NCBI RefSeq assembly: GCF_026586665.1
Contig: NZ_JAODIY010000010.1
Coordinates: forward strand, 243,337-307,336
DNA length: 64,000 nucleotides
DNA from: Halovenus rubra
GTDB lineage: Archaea; Halobacteriota; Halobacteria; Halobacteriales; Haloarculaceae
Reading direction: 5' to 3'
Shown piece after piece: positions 34,780-44,830 of this stretch (the stretch's first letter is position 1; every line of letters starts with the position of its first letter). The notes beneath the pieces are model-generated. The model saw nothing but the letters and a program-made list of their open reading frames with translations. It did not search any database and had not been told where the DNA came from. A program made the position numbers and the translations under genes.

Positions 34780-35577
34780 TCAGATGAACGCGAGCGGGAT
34801 CATCAACAGCACTCCGAGAACGATACCGCCTGCAAGCTGAGGTTTCCCACCACGTGGCAATTCGGAGCCAAGGTCAAGCGCTTCGGGAATAAACTCAGTG
34901 AGAACAAGGTAAATCATCGCGCCGGCAGCGAAACCGAATCCAAACGGAAGAAGATCGCGGGCGACACTGACGAAGCCAAAGGCGATGACCGCACCCAGTG
35001 GCTGTGGGAGACTCGAAAAGACGGCCCACCAGACCATCTTCCACTCGGCGACATCCATCGACCGGAGTGGTATCGAGATGGCAGTCCCTTCAGGAATATT
35101 GTGAATAGAGATTGCGACAGTCATGAACACTGCAAGCAGCGGGACGGTAAACCCGAACACGGAGAGGCCACCGTCGAGTCCGAGGTCAGCAAACGAGACA
35201 CCGACAGCGATTCCTTCAGGAAAGCTGTGAACTGTCAAGATGCCCAAAATGAGAACAAGTTTCTTGAAGTCGGCTTCCTCGTACTCGTGTGGGTCGATAT
35301 CCGCGTCAACGAGCAGGTTGTGGGCCACGGTTACGAGCACGACACCAGCTGCCATGCCAGCCCCAATTTCGAGTAGCGACCCCTCAGCCAGCCCTTCGTC
35401 AATGAGGCCAAACAGCGACGCAGAGACCATGATTCCAGACGAGAAACCCCAGAGAACGACGTTCCGGCTATCATTTATCGACTCGAAAAAAAAGAACGGC
35501 ACCGCTCCAAGGCCAGTCGCCAATGCCGTAATAAGCCCAGCTATAAAGACCAACACGAGGTTCTCGAAGAGGACCAT
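34780..35577 (-). CDS. ZIP-family metal transporter
   Basis: The 265-residue protein has eight hydrophobic segments and the two ZIP metal motifs: HSFPEGIAVGVSF near residue 120 and HNIPEGTAISIPL near 160. These coordinate zinc or iron in the transport path. A cytoplasmic loop carrying DADIDPHEYEEADF may sense metal. The ATG at 35577 gives a normal N-terminus. It is transcribed toward the radical SAM gene but 47 bases separate them. Confidence 0.9.
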   Translation of the reverse strand: MVLFENLVLVFIAGLITALATGLGAVPFFFFESINDSRNVVLWGFSSGIMVSASLFGLIDEGLAEGSLLEIGAGMAAGVVLVTVAHNLLVDADIDPHEYEEADFKKLVLILGILTVHSFPEGIAVGVSFADLGLDGGLSVFGFTVPLLAVFMTVAISIHNIPEGTAISIPLRSMDVAEWKMVWWAVFSSLPQPLGAVIAFGFVSVARDLLPFGFGFAAGAMIYLVLTEFIPEALDLGSELPRGGKPQLAGGIVLGVLLMIPLAFI

Positions 35578-35673
35578 CGTTACAAACAGTTTAGACGGGA
35601 CGTACAAGTCGGCACCGACTAATCGAGAAATTAAAGTTACGCCTCAGGACGACCGAACTCTCTTATGACACAG

Positions 35674-35826
35674 CTACTCGGGGCTAATTACGGCCTGACA
35701 GCCCGGACACTCCGCGTAGACGGCTGTACCAGCGGCTGTCTCGTACTGAATCAGCACGTGATGGTCAACAATCTGTGTACGACAGGACGGACACTTGCCG
35801 AGCGAAGACGGACATTGGGCTGTCAT
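35674..35826 (-). CDS. 50-residue zinc-ribbon protein
   Basis: Read directly from the minus strand: MTAQCPSSLGKCPSCRTQIV, then a spacer and AECPGCQAVISPE. Two CxxC pairs (C12/C15 and C41/C44) form a small zinc ribbon; an extra C5 precedes them. A CTTATC box lies about 26 bases upstream, consistent with a leaderless start. No function is known; tiny zinc proteins like this are frequent in haloarchaea. Confidence 0.7.
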   Translation of the reverse strand: MTAQCPSSLGKCPSCRTQIVDHHVLIQYETAAGTAVYAECPGCQAVISPE

Positions 35827-36012
35827 GGGTGGGTGCGTGATAAGGGGGAAAGAGCGTGTGACACTCTTGTCGAGAGCGGGGGAGACGCCCTCTATCTATA
35901 CTGAGAACGGTGGGACATAAATAGGCAACCCACCCGGAGTGAAAGTGAAAGTGCCAGACGGAGCGGGGAACAAATGAGAGAGCGAAAACGGGTCTCGTAT
36001 TCTCGCGGCGAG

Positions 36013-36300
36013 TTACTGGTCGGGAGACAGCTGAACAGCAACCCTGTCATCGGTGGTTGCGACGAGTTGTTCTTTCTGGCTCCGGGACCGAGACTTGATT
36101 TCGTATTCGCGTGATTGCGCCATACTCCGGCTGTTGTGATACTCGACATACCGAAGCGTGACAGGCGTGCGGCCCGCAGTGTATTTCGCACCGGTACCGG
36201 AATCGTGTTCAGAGACACGACGCTTAACATCGGTCGTATAGCCGGTGTACAGGGATTCATCGCTACACTCGATGACGTAAACGTAGTGGATGTCACTCAT
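36013..36300 (-). CDS. GIY-YIG domain nuclease-like protein
   Basis: The 95-residue protein shows the UvrC/YhbQ-like GIY-YIG core: HYVYVIECSDESLYTGYTTD (residues ~5-25, with the two GIY/YIG-type strands), then RRVSEHDSG and TLRYVEYHNSRSMAQSREYE with the conserved glutamate. It could nick DNA or RNA. Its ATG at 36300 lies 8 bases inside the end of the lipoprotein-like gene upstream, so the two overlap. Confidence 0.85.
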   Translation of the reverse strand: MSDIHYVYVIECSDESLYTGYTTDVKRRVSEHDSGTGAKYTAGRTPVTLRYVEYHNSRSMAQSREYEIKSRSRSQKEQLVATTDDRVAVQLSPDQ

Positions 36301-36541
36301 CAAAATCCAGCTTGTTACTGCAATTCAACATCGTGTGAAGTATCTCGACAGCATCTGTGGTGTCCCCGGTGGGGCTGTCTCCTCGGTCGTGTGTAACTGT
36401 TAGGTCGGTGTCGCCGACATCGAACCGGAAGGTAGCCTCCAGGATACTATCGCCGTCGCCCCCTGGGCACCCCGCCAGCCCAATGGCCCCCACTGTTGTT
36501 GTCGCCGCGGCGAACCGCCGTCCTGTCAGTTGGTCTTGCAT
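36293..36541 (-). CDS. short pilin-like or lipoprotein-like exported protein
   Basis: The 82-residue protein has RRFAAATTTVGAIGLAGC, which can be read as a Tat signal with a lipobox, then ATFRFDVGDTDLTVTHDRGD, a pattern seen after the N-terminal helix of haloarchaeal type IV pilins. The remainder is short and ends CSNKLDFDE, so the protein looks truncated relative to pilins. It may be a degenerate pilin or a small lipoprotein. It overlaps the start of the GIY-YIG gene. Confidence 0.5.
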   Translation of the reverse strand: MQDQLTGRRFAAATTTVGAIGLAGCPGGDGDSILEATFRFDVGDTDLTVTHDRGDSPTGDTTDAVEILHTMLNCSNKLDFDE

Positions 36542-36588
36542 ACATTGAGTGAGAGAGAGACTCGTTATGAGTTATTTGGTGTCAGCGG

Positions 36589-36804
36589 CTAGGTATCGTC
36601 TGAGAGTGCCACAACGTCCTCGGCAGTGACCTCACTGTCGTCGGGCAAGCTGTCGATACAGTCGTGACAGAGAAAGTGCTCGGTCCCGTCGGCGAGTTCG
36701 AGCACGAGTCCACCCGTTGACTCCCCCTCGAACGTCCAGAGATTGTTCGAGGCCGACCCGATTGTCACCTTCTCGCCACAGCCGTCACACAGTTCCCGGG
36801 ACAT
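36589..36804 (-). CDS. 71-residue zinc-finger protein
   Basis: The protein starts MSRELCDGCGEKVTIG with a CxxC pair and has a second in FLCHDCIDSLPDD, framing an ELADGTEHF strand region. It ends in an acidic tail. The ATG at 36804 is preferred to one at 36864. The family appears widespread in haloarchaea; function unknown. Confidence 0.7.
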   Translation of the reverse strand: MSRELCDGCGEKVTIGSASNNLWTFEGESTGGLVLELADGTEHFLCHDCIDSLPDDSEVTAEDVVALSDDT

Positions 36805-36881
36805 ACACTGGAGTAGGGGCCTGTCCGGCAAATCACTTTCCCGACGAACAGGGGTGAGGGTCATCGAGTGCCCGCGACGGC

Positions 36882-37058
36882 CTATCTCCCAGTCTCCGAC
36901 GCCGAAAGCGCCGCGATGGACCCGCCAGCTATCGAGATGGCGCTCGAACCGATGATGACGCTGTTGTTGTCACCGTTGAACAGCCCAGTCACGACCAGTG
37001 CCCCACCACTTATCGCGACGAGACCGCTACCCAACATGCCAGCAGATTGATAGTCCAT
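36882..37058 (-). CDS. 58-residue membrane protein
   Basis: The protein begins MDYQSAGMLGSGLVAISGGA and consists of two hydrophobic segments (residues ~8-25 and ~32-52) rich in Gly, Ser and Ile, ending in a short polar tail. No family is recognised. It is flanked by the zinc-finger gene and a divergently transcribed metallo-hydrolase. Confidence 0.5.
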   Translation of the reverse strand: MDYQSAGMLGSGLVAISGGALVVTGLFNGDNNSVIIGSSAISIAGGSIAALSASETGR

Positions 37059-37317
37059 TGTCAGCGGGCAGTTCGAACGACGCTGACCTAAGAGTATCGC
37101 TCTGGGGCCCGCTGAGGGCGGTTCAGCCACGGAGAAGAACGACTTCACCAGCCACGTCAGTGGCTGATTCGCCCACAAACGTGACAGGGGACCGAACCTA
37201 TGACGGCGCTTTCTGCTGTCATCAGCGTGCTCGTGTTCCCGAGCATACTGGGGCTGTGGGCACGAGCAGTCGCGTGCAGCCGCCACGCTCAACACCACCG
37301 CCGGTGAATACACGGCC

Positions 37318-38187
37318 ATGACTCCCGAACCTGTCCCCGGTCGGCCAGACATCTATCGACTCGATGTGCCGATGTTCGAAATGAAGGGGACAACCTCTCC
37401 CTACGTCCTCGATACGCCCGAGCCAGTCCTCATCGATACCGGTCCCGCCGACGCTGCCGAACCAATTCTCGACGCGCTTGAAGCGGTCGGTATCGCCCCG
37501 GCAGACCTCACTTACATAGTTCCCACGCACGCACACCTCGACCACGCAGGCGGGGCTGGACACCTGACCCCACTCTGTGAAAATGCGACTGTCGTCTGCC
37601 ACCCGGATGCGGCCCCCTTTTTGACGGACAAGGCGAAACTCGAACACCTCGCGAGGAGTGTCGAACGTGCTATCGGTATGCCCGAACCCTACGGTAAGCC
37701 GCGGGTTATCGACCGTAAGCGGTGTTCGGTGTTGGGTGACGGTGACTCACTCGACGTGGGCGACCGTGAATTACAGGTCATCGATGCACCGGGCCACGCT
37801 CCTCACCAGTTTTGTCTCTATGACCCCGTTGGCGACGTGTTATTCAGTGCCGACGCAAACGGCATGTCTCTCGACGACGGTCATCGACCGACCACGCCAC
37901 CCCCAGATTTCGACCTCGGCAGCGCGGTCGAGACAATCGAGCGACTCCAAGAAATCGGCCCTGACACGCTCTGTTATGCACACTTTAGCTGGGGTGACCC
38001 CGGCGAAGGAACAGCGGAACTCCGGGAATACGCCGAGATGCTCGACACATTCGTCAAGCAGGTCGAAACTGCCCGTGACGAACACGGCGACGACGTGCCT
38101 GCCGTCGCCAATGCCCTCCGCGAGGGATGGGGCCACTGGACGCTTGAGACCGACGTTGCAGGCGTGCTTCGGTACCTTCGAACGTGA
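37318..38187 (+). CDS. metallo-beta-lactamase fold hydrolase
   Basis: The 289-residue protein has the MBL metal motif PTHAHLDHAGG near residue 65, then VIDAPGHAPHQFCLY (~155) and FSADANGM with further ligands, and HFSWGDPGEG near 220. It is longer than the glyoxalase II-like enzyme at 19524 because of a C-terminal helical part. Substrate unknown. The acyltransferase gene follows after 61 bases on the same strand. Confidence 0.88.
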   Translation: MTPEPVPGRPDIYRLDVPMFEMKGTTSPYVLDTPEPVLIDTGPADAAEPILDALEAVGIAPADLTYIVPTHAHLDHAGGAGHLTPLCENATVVCHPDAAPFLTDKAKLEHLARSVERAIGMPEPYGKPRVIDRKRCSVLGDGDSLDVGDRELQVIDAPGHAPHQFCLYDPVGDVLFSADANGMSLDDGHRPTTPPPDFDLGSAVETIERLQEIGPDTLCYAHFSWGDPGEGTAELREYAEMLDTFVKQVETARDEHGDDVPAVANALREGWGHWTLETDVAGVLRYLRT

Positions 38188-38248
38188 CCGACACCGTTCG
38201 TCGTGTCCTCAACGAAAACCCCTTTACTGGCGCAAGCAAACGGCAAGT

Positions 38249-39157
38249 ATGACCAAACGCCACGTCTCTCTCTCCGCGGAGATGGAAGAGAGTTTGCAGG
38301 AGTTTATCCACGAAGTGGACCGTCGGCTCGCGAGCGACGAGGACACCTGCGCTGTGGTCGAAGACGTTCTTGTTGATCTTCATGGGGACCGCGAGGCGTA
38401 CGAGCAGTGGCAGTCGGGGGGCGACGTGTCGCCAGCAGAGCGGGTCCGGTTACAGAGTTATGACCCCTGTAACGCAACTCTCGAAAGCGAGTATTACGCC
38501 GAGCTCGAAGCCCAAGACACAGCGTTCCAGCGCTCGAAACATCTTCAGTGGCTCTGGCGACAGTTCGATGCGACGCCAATGGCCGACAACGTCGATTTTG
38601 CGCTCGAATTTCGGGCGATGCTCGCCGACCACCTCTTCGATGAGTGCGGTGACAACTGCCGCTTTTTCAAGGACATCTCGATGACTTACGGGCACAACAT
38701 CTCCGTTGGAGACAACGTCGTGGTTCACGATGATGTACACCTCGACGATAGAGGCAAGTTGAGCATCGGTGACCGTGTCTCGATTGCTGACAGCGCTCAC
38801 GTATACAGTCACGACCACGATGTCGTCGACCAGACGGACGTCAAAAACTACCACACAATTATTGAAGACGATGCTCGAGTCACCTTTGACTCGATGGTCA
38901 GAGCAGGTGTCCACATCGGGGAAAACGCTATCCTCGCAGCAGGCTCGATTGCCCAGCGGGACGTGCCAGACCACCATATTGCGGCCGGGTCACCCGCTGA
39001 CTCTATCGCCGTCAAGCCCGGTTGGGAGTCGGTCGCCACGTCGATTGAGGATGCCAACATCGACCGCCGCGAACAGCGCCGTATCGAGTATGACCTGCCT
39101 GATGACCTGCACGTTTTCGACGAGTTCGAGCGCGACCTCTCGCCACCAGACAAGTAG
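38249..39157 (+). CDS. left-handed beta-helix acyltransferase (maa-like)
   Basis: The 302-residue protein has a helical N-terminal region (residues ~1-130), then hexapeptide repeats (GHNISVGDNVVVHDDVHLDD and following) forming a left-handed beta helix, with AHVYSHDHDV and HTIIEDDARV resembling CoA/acetyl acceptor loops. This is the maltose/galactoside O-acetyltransferase group. The ATG at 38249 begins the conserved part; the open frame runs upstream through the metallo-hydrolase gene out of phase. Acceptor unknown. Confidence 0.82.
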   Translation: MTKRHVSLSAEMEESLQEFIHEVDRRLASDEDTCAVVEDVLVDLHGDREAYEQWQSGGDVSPAERVRLQSYDPCNATLESEYYAELEAQDTAFQRSKHLQWLWRQFDATPMADNVDFALEFRAMLADHLFDECGDNCRFFKDISMTYGHNISVGDNVVVHDDVHLDDRGKLSIGDRVSIADSAHVYSHDHDVVDQTDVKNYHTIIEDDARVTFDSMVRAGVHIGENAILAAGSIAQRDVPDHHIAAGSPADSIAVKPGWESVATSIEDANIDRREQRRIEYDLPDDLHVFDEFERDLSPPDK

Positions 39158-39375
39158 TGTAGTTGTACACAGCGTGTCATGGGAACGTTCGCAACCTCTC
39201 TGGGGACATCAGAGAGCCCCAGTACAGGCCCTTCGCAGATGGCCCGATACGAGCCGAATTCATATTTACTGATGTGGTTGTAGCATCCGTTCTAGTTTTA
39301 GCGCGGTATTTCTCGACAGTTACAGTAATTTTACGGTATCATGGTTGTGTCCTGCGATTAGGCATGCGTCTCAGA

Positions 39376-39576
39376 CTATCGTAACCGCTGGTACAGTAGT
39401 CGAGCTAACTCAGCGTCACTGAGATCGTCATTTGTGAGAGTACTGTCAACAGCGTACTCGACTGCTTCTGACATTGTCTCTAATTCGCGCTGAATCATGA
39501 GCTGAGTTAGTTTCTCGGCGGTCTCTTCGGGGATTGTGATCGTCTTGTACCCGTCTGGTGGCATGTCAACATCCAC
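39376..39576 (-). CDS. small ribbon-helix-helix-type protein
   Basis: The 66-residue protein contains YKTITIPEETAEKLTQLMIQ followed by ETMSEAVEYAV, the strand-helix-helix layout of CopG/RHH antitoxin-type DNA-binding proteins. Alternative starts are the two ATGs at 39576 and 39564. No toxin gene is adjacent on the same strand, so it may act alone as a regulator. Confidence 0.7.
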   Translation of the reverse strand: MDVDMPPDGYKTITIPEETAEKLTQLMIQRELETMSEAVEYAVDSTLTNDDLSDAELARLLYQRLR

Positions 39577-39726
39577 TTGATCGGCTACCGTAAAGTTACT
39601 GTAATTCGCTGTTGATCGATCTTTATCAAGAACATACTGAACAGAACCGCATGACAGCAGTCGAATCTAGTCACAGTATTACTCAGACGATTAAACTAGA
39701 ACGAATGGTGGTTGTAGGTGTGATGT

Positions 39727-40089
39727 ATGTTCTCCAAAATCAAATCCCGCCCAGGAGATTTCCAGGTATTACTTTTTTCGGTTCTCAGTGTGGTTTGTGG
39801 CGCACTTACCGTCCGGGCGGTAGTACGTGGACACGACGAGCTACAGGCTTTGCTTCTTGGGATGCTAACTGTATACGCCTTAAGCATCGCGTTGAACACC
39901 ATCGTACAGATCTCTTACCTCAAACGCTATGCTGCTATCCCGCTTGGTGTAGTTGGCACTGTGGTGTACGTTGTTGGGGTGCCTACGGATCTCCCCATCT
40001 TGTTTATTATCTTCGGAATCGGTGCTGTCATTGATCTCATCTGGGATCCAACCGGCAACGTATACAACGATCAATCTGGTAGCAACTGA
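39727..40089 (+). CDS. 120-residue membrane protein
   Basis: The protein has three to four hydrophobic segments (residues ~14-32, ~44-62, ~70-105) with VVCGALTVRAVVRGHDE between the first two. An ATTAAACT box about 30 bases upstream fits the ATG at 39727. No family recognised; it is a single-gene unit. Confidence 0.65.
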   Translation: MFSKIKSRPGDFQVLLFSVLSVVCGALTVRAVVRGHDELQALLLGMLTVYALSIALNTIVQISYLKRYAAIPLGVVGTVVYVVGVPTDLPILFIIFGIGAVIDLIWDPTGNVYNDQSGSN

Positions 40090-40287
40090 CTACTTGAGAT
40101 GTACGCTTACCGAGAAAGTATTCGCTAAATTTGGGGGAATAAATACCCTGAGAACAGTTTTATGACAGGCTCTAGTTGTATGTGAAGATTCGGTTAACGA
40201 GACGGCCAGCCACAGTTAAACAGCACTGAATATACAACTGTATTGTGACTTTTCCGAACAGCCAGGCGAAACACGTATTGCGGCATC

Positions 40288-41799
40288 ATGTTAAATGAGA
40301 GCATGGGACAAGCAAAGAAGGGTAGCCTGAAAGTAACCGAGACAGAGCGCAGAAACGTTGAGGGAGCAGCGTTGACCGACCGTCTTGGAATCGATAGCGA
40401 CGAGATTGCCTGGCGCAAGCAGTATACACAGTTCACTGATGAAGACGCAACTCGACTTGCTGAAATGGAAGATTTATTCGCAGAGATTGCGCCGGAGTTG
40501 GTCGATGAGTTCTACGACCATCTGCAGTCCCACAATGAGACAATCGCAATCATCGATAGCTCCTCGAAGCCAATCGAGACGCTCAAAGAGAATCAACGCG
40601 AATATTTGATGGAACTCGGGCAAGGAGAGTACGGCAAATCGTATTTCGACAGGCGTGCACGTATTGGAAAAATTCACGATATGCTAGATTTAGAGCCGAA
40701 AGTCTATTTCGGGGCATATAGTATTTATTATAACGGTATACTGACACGTCTCAGTGACAATATTAAATCCGACCTCGATAATGGAGCAACACGAGAAGCC
40801 GTCGACCAGCTCAAAGAGCATTTTCTGAGCCTGCAAAAGCTCATTAATATCGACCAGCAAGTGGCGATGGATACGTATATCGATTCCTACAATCAGCGCG
40901 TCGAAACGAAAGTCGAAGAACAAGAGCAGCTGATGCAACGGGTCGAAGACGAACTTGCATCGCCAATCGATGAGCTCTCCGATGCAGCCGAGGATGTCAC
41001 CGAGAGCACGACTGTGATGAGCGGCTCGATAAACGAACAGACAGACCAGATGGACCAAGTGTCACGGCAAGTTGCGAACATGAGTGCGACAGTCGAAGAG
41101 ATTGCCTCGACAGCAACGCAGGTTTCCGAAACCAGCGACCAAGCTGAAACACTGGCACAGGAAGGAAGCAACACAGCTGGCGACGCGCTTAGCGCGATGG
41201 AAGATATCGAGGGAGCCGTCGACGACGTTTCAACGGACGTAGCCGCATTGCAAGACCAAATCGATAACGTTACTCAGTTTACCACGATTATCAATGACAT
41301 CGCCGAGCAGACGAACATGCTCGCGTTGAACGCCTCTATCGAGGCAGCGCGTGCGGGCGAAGCCGGAGATGGGTTTGGTGTCGTCGCAGACGAGATCAAG
41401 TCACTGGCAACTGAGACAAAACAGAATGCCGGAGAGATCGAACAGACGGTTGAACAAGCAAAAGCCGACACGGACGAGACGGCAGAAAGTCTCACCGAGG
41501 CGACCGAACAGGTTGAGCAAGGAATGGAGGAAGTCAAAAAGACAATGGAGAACCTCGACGAGATTCTTGCCGCCGTCCGCGAGACGGCAGAAGGGATACA
41601 AGAGGTCGCAGACGCAACCGACGACCAAGCAGCGACAACAGAAGAAGTTGCAAGCATGGTCGACTCGATGGTGACTGATCTCGACGAGATGGCTGACGAA
41701 ATAGAGACAGTTGCCGCAGCGAGCGAAGAACAGACAGGACAGATTCACCAAATTGCACAGACAGCGTCACAGCTTACGTCAGACGAGCGGTCGAACTAA
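40288..41799 (+). CDS. hemAT: HemAT globin-coupled chemotaxis transducer
   Basis: The 503-residue soluble transducer has a globin sensor domain (residues ~25-185) with the proximal heme histidine at H130 in [11 protein letters not shown] helical linker and the methyl-accepting signalling domain (~230-500) follow, with a conserved hairpin [15 protein letters not shown] near residue 352. Globin-coupled transducers such as HemAT bind oxygen and drive aerotaxis through CheA. No membrane segments are present, as expected for HemAT. No che genes lie in the window. Confidence 0.93.
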   Translation: MLNESMGQAKKGSLKVTETERRNVEGAALTDRLGIDSDEIAWRKQYTQFTDEDATRLAEMEDLFAEIAPELVDEFYDHLQSHNETIAIIDSSSKPIETLKENQREYLMELGQGEYGKSYFDRRARIGKIHDMLDLEPKVYFGAYSIYYNGILTRLSDNIKSDLDNGATREAVDQLKEHFLSLQKLINIDQQVAMDTYIDSYNQRVETKVEEQEQLMQRVEDELASPIDELSDAAEDVTESTTVMSGSINEQTDQMDQVSRQVANMSATVEEIASTATQVSETSDQAETLAQEGSNTAGDALSAMEDIEGAVDDVSTDVAALQDQIDNVTQFTTIINDIAEQTNMLALNASIEAARAGEAGDGFGVVADEIKSLATETKQNAGEIEQTVEQAKADTDETAESLTEATEQVEQGMEEVKKTMENLDEILAAVRETAEGIQEVADATDDQAATTEEVASMVDSMVTDLDEMADEIETVAAASEEQTGQIHQIAQTASQLTSDERSN

Positions 41800-41851
41800 C
41801 GATGTAGACGACTGTCAAAGGCAGTGTTGCCGGGCCAAAAGCGCGTCTACA

Positions 41852-42157
41852 TTACTGACCTGAAGACGGGTTGTCTTGTGTCTCTAGCCGAGACTCGTAT
41901 TTTGCCAGTGCCGTCTCAAGCGACTCACCTGCATCCATATCGACGCTCTCGGCGAGTGCAAGCAACGAAAACAGCGCATCTCCGAGTTCGTCCTCGTTGA
42001 TATCGACAGCCTCTGGGCTAGTTCCGTATCCGGTGGACTCGTTTAGGTCCTTTGCAACCTCGCCCAGTTCGGAGACGACGTCAAGTAATCGAAACGCAGG
42101 CGGTGCAGAAAGGTCGTGTTGCTCGATAAAGTCGCCAACTTGCCGTTGTTCATCCAT
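41852..42157 (-). CDS. MazG-family nucleotide pyrophosphohydrolase-like protein
   Basis: The 101-residue protein has the MazG helical pattern: RLLDVVSELGEVAKDLNE and EDELGDALFSLLALAES, whose acidic residues (E..E...D) bind magnesium. It would hydrolyse abnormal or excess nucleoside triphosphates. The C-terminus is variable. It converges with HemAT; no promoter element is obvious upstream. Confidence 0.85.
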   Translation of the reverse strand: MDEQRQVGDFIEQHDLSAPPAFRLLDVVSELGEVAKDLNESTGYGTSPEAVDINEDELGDALFSLLALAESVDMDAGESLETALAKYESRLETQDNPSSGQ

Positions 42158-42284
42158 AGAAGGGCTGTGAGTGCCAGCTACTGGTCGGTTTCGATTCTAC
42201 GTGAACTTAGTTTAATATAGCAGTATTTGATTTATTGCTGCCGCTGACGCAACCATTAGGGGCAGGGGCTTCAACAGTCGAGAT

Positions 42285-43346
42285 ATGGCACTACGACAAC
42301 CACCCGTCGATCATGCGACGAAGACAACAGATTTTGGGGGCTGGGAGATGCCCGTCGAGTTCGACTCGATACGTAAAGAACACCGTGCGGTTCGTGAAGG
42401 TGTTGGCAAGTTCGATGTCTCGCATATGGGTGAGGTAACGGTATCAGGACCCGATGCAAAAGAACTCATGCAGCGACTCGTCACGAACGATGTTGCGTCT
42501 CTTGGCTCGGGTGGCGCACAGTACGGGGCAGTTACCGACAGCGAAGGGACAATCCTCGACGATACAGTGTTGTACAACCGGCCCGATGAGGACGGGTTCC
42601 TCTTTATTCCAAACGCGGGCCACGGCGCGCAGATGACTGAGCGTTGGGAAACCCACCGCAAGGAGTGGGACCTCGATGCGACAGTTACGAACCGAACTGA
42701 GGCATACGCGATGTTCGCCGTTCAAGGCCCAGACTCACCAGCCCTGCTGGGCGACAAGAGTAATATTGCTCTCGAACAGCTATCACCGTTTGAGGTTGCA
42801 GCCGGCACCGTCGGCGGGCAGGAAGCGTACATCGCTCGGACCGGCTACACCGGCGAAGCTGGCTTTGAGGTACTCTGTGAATGGGACGATGCACAACACG
42901 TCTGGGATACGCTTGACTGCCAGCCCTGTGGACTGGGCGCGCGGGACACCCTTCGGCTGGAACAGGGATTCTTGCTCTCTGGCGAAGATTTCGACCCCGA
43001 TGATAACCCTCGCACCCCCTACGAAGCAGGCATTGGCTTTGCCGTCGACCTCGACACCGAGTTCGTCGGCCGCGACGAGCTCGTCGGTAAAACGAACCCT
43101 GACGAGACGTTTACCGGCATTGTTCTCGATGAACGTGGTGTTCCCCGCGCGGGATACGACATAACGACGACCGATGGCGAGAGCATCGGGACCGTAACAA
43201 GTGGGACGATGAGCCCGACGCTTGACCAGCCGATTGCGTTGGGGTACATACCTGCCGAATACGCAAGCGAGGAGCGTACGGTTCAGGTTCGCATCCGCGG
43301 CGAACCGAAGAAAGCACATACGAGGGACCCTCCTTTCCTTTCATGA
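42285..43346 (+). CDS. gcvT: glycine cleavage system T protein
   Basis: The 353-residue protein has GcvT motifs: [10 protein letters not shown] near residue 17, [16 protein letters not shown] near 43, [16 protein letters not shown] near 138 and the [13 protein letters not shown] block near 187. It transfers the methylene group from glycine to tetrahydrofolate (or the archaeal equivalent), releasing ammonia. It overlaps gcvH by four bases (ATGA), so the two are translationally coupled. gcvP is not in this window. Confidence 0.94.
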   Translation: MALRQPPVDHATKTTDFGGWEMPVEFDSIRKEHRAVREGVGKFDVSHMGEVTVSGPDAKELMQRLVTNDVASLGSGGAQYGAVTDSEGTILDDTVLYNRPDEDGFLFIPNAGHGAQMTERWETHRKEWDLDATVTNRTEAYAMFAVQGPDSPALLGDKSNIALEQLSPFEVAAGTVGGQEAYIARTGYTGEAGFEVLCEWDDAQHVWDTLDCQPCGLGARDTLRLEQGFLLSGEDFDPDDNPRTPYEAGIGFAVDLDTEFVGRDELVGKTNPDETFTGIVLDERGVPRAGYDITTTDGESIGTVTSGTMSPTLDQPIALGYIPAEYASEERTVQVRIRGEPKKAHTRDPPFLS

Positions 43347-43726
43347 GCTTCGAGATACCCGACGACTGCCAGTATTTAGAGTCCCACGAGTGGGCACGCA
43401 CAGAAAATGACACTATTCGAATCGGCATCTCCGACTTCGCACAGGACGAGCTCGGAGATGTTGTTTTCGTCGAACTCCCCAATGAAGGTGACGCCGTTGA
43501 ACAGGACTCGGAGTTCGGTGTCGTTGAGTCTATCAAAGCGGTATCAGACATCTATGCCCCTGTCTCCGGAACGGTGACGGCTATCAACGAGGAACTGTTC
43601 GACGTGCCGGAACTGCTTAACGAGGACCCATACGGCGATGGCTGGATGATCGAAGTTGAATTCGACGACGAGAACGAACTCGACGCTCTTCTGTCCCCTG
43701 ACGCGTACCGCGAGCAAATCGAGTAA
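43343..43726 (+). CDS. gcvH: glycine cleavage system H protein
   Basis: The 127-residue lipoyl carrier has the lipoylation site in [19 protein letters not shown], where the lysine receives lipoate, and the usual [20 protein letters not shown] start. It shuttles aminomethyl between GcvP and GcvT. The lipoate ligase-like protein at 8285 may modify it, though they are unlinked in this window. A T-rich run (GGGCTTTTTATCG at ~43733) a few bases after the stop may terminate transcription. Confidence 0.95.
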   Translation: MSFEIPDDCQYLESHEWARTENDTIRIGISDFAQDELGDVVFVELPNEGDAVEQDSEFGVVESIKAVSDIYAPVSGTVTAINEELFDVPELLNEDPYGDGWMIEVEFDDENELDALLSPDAYREQIE

Positions 43727-44194
43727 CTACGGGCTTTTTATCGTATTTGTTGGACCCTCATGATAGCTGGCGCTATACACCACAATAAACCAAATACTGA
43801 TATACAAAATCGCATTCGTCAGGTTCAGTTCACTACCAGTGTGAGCCATGTGTTGGATTGTACAGTAGTTTACAGGTTATCCACGAAACCGTGCTTTCTG
43901 CTGTCCCTACCCCATATTCAGCCGTTCTCGGCCCAGAACAGAGTCCGACCGAAGAGCCAGAGCAGTATCCGAGTGACAAATAACGAGTGGCTAAAGTGGT
44001 GACAAGTTATCCACCACTCTCGGTCTTACATACCGTACTCTTTGGTTGTCGACACGGCACTCTACACCGTCGGGTTGTGGGATACATGTTCGTCCGAGCG
44101 ATTCGGCACTGTTGTCCCACACCAGTTTCAGCAAAGGGCTGTCGTTCGAGAATCGTACCCGAACCGCTTTGTGACGTTGTGACCAAGACGATAT
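43727..44194. other. intergenic region before nosL
   Basis: About 470 bases. It begins with a T-rich likely terminator of gcvH, and the rest holds no gene or RNA I recognise. Two short ttatccac strings (near 43879 and 44007) repeat but have no clear role. The nosL promoter should lie near 44160-44180. Confidence 0.4.
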
Positions 44195-44767
44195 ATGAAT
44201 CGCAGAGCGTTTCTCGCTGGGACCGCGACGGCTGGCGCCGGTGCGCTTGCTGGCTGTCTCGATGCCTTCGACTCTGGCGGATCAGTCCCGGAACCAGTTG
44301 CGTTAACAGGCGGAAAGTTCGACGACGATCACGGTATGGAGATCGGTCCACATGGCGGTGCAAACGCACAGATTTTTTACAAAAGTGAGACCCCATCAGA
44401 GCGCGAGGAGGGACCGTTCTGGTTTCACACCCTCGTTTTCAGTGGGTTCCCATTCTATTTCGAGCACGATAATCGTGGCTGGGAGATGGACGTGTTCTAC
44501 GTCACGGACTACTCGAACGTCGACTGGACGATACAAGAGCGCGACAGCGGCTCGGCGATGCCGTCGCCGATGGCCACCGAGACGTTTGGGGATGCAACCG
44601 AGATGACCTATGTTGGGGGAAGCGATGTGATGGGAGGCATGGGACCCGGACTACACCCGTTCTCCAAGGAGAGCGATGCCAAGGCGTTTGCCGACGACTA
44701 CGGCGGAGAGACTGTCGTGTTCGACGATATTGACAGAGGGTTTGTCGAGAACCTACGCGAGAAATAG
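44195..44767 (+). CDS. nosL: NosL-like copper lipoprotein, without the usual cysteine motif
   Basis: The 190-residue protein has a Tat-type signal MNRRAFLAGTATAGAGALAGC with the lipidated cysteine at 21. A NosL-like domain follows (~45-190): HGMEIGPHGGANAQIF, FPFYFEHDNRGW, and a C-terminal GGMGPGLHPFSKESDAKAFA. NosL delivers copper to nitrous oxide reductase. Where bacterial NosL has a Cys-containing CGM motif, this protein has FDDDHGM, so a metal ligand may be replaced. It leads the nosLDFY block; nosZ is absent. Confidence 0.8.
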   Translation: MNRRAFLAGTATAGAGALAGCLDAFDSGGSVPEPVALTGGKFDDDHGMEIGPHGGANAQIFYKSETPSEREEGPFWFHTLVFSGFPFYFEHDNRGWEMDVFYVTDYSNVDWTIQERDSGSAMPSPMATETFGDATEMTYVGGSDVMGGMGPGLHPFSKESDAKAFADDYGGETVVFDDIDRGFVENLREK

Positions 44768-44830
44768 CCCAACACGGCGTTCGGGGTTCATACCAAATAG
44801 CGTAAATTCACTGACCTGCTACAGCAAACA

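Noticed and set aside
39163..39384. 73-residue plus-strand ORF
   Set aside because: GTG start, mixed composition and overlap with the convergent RHH gene end; no support.
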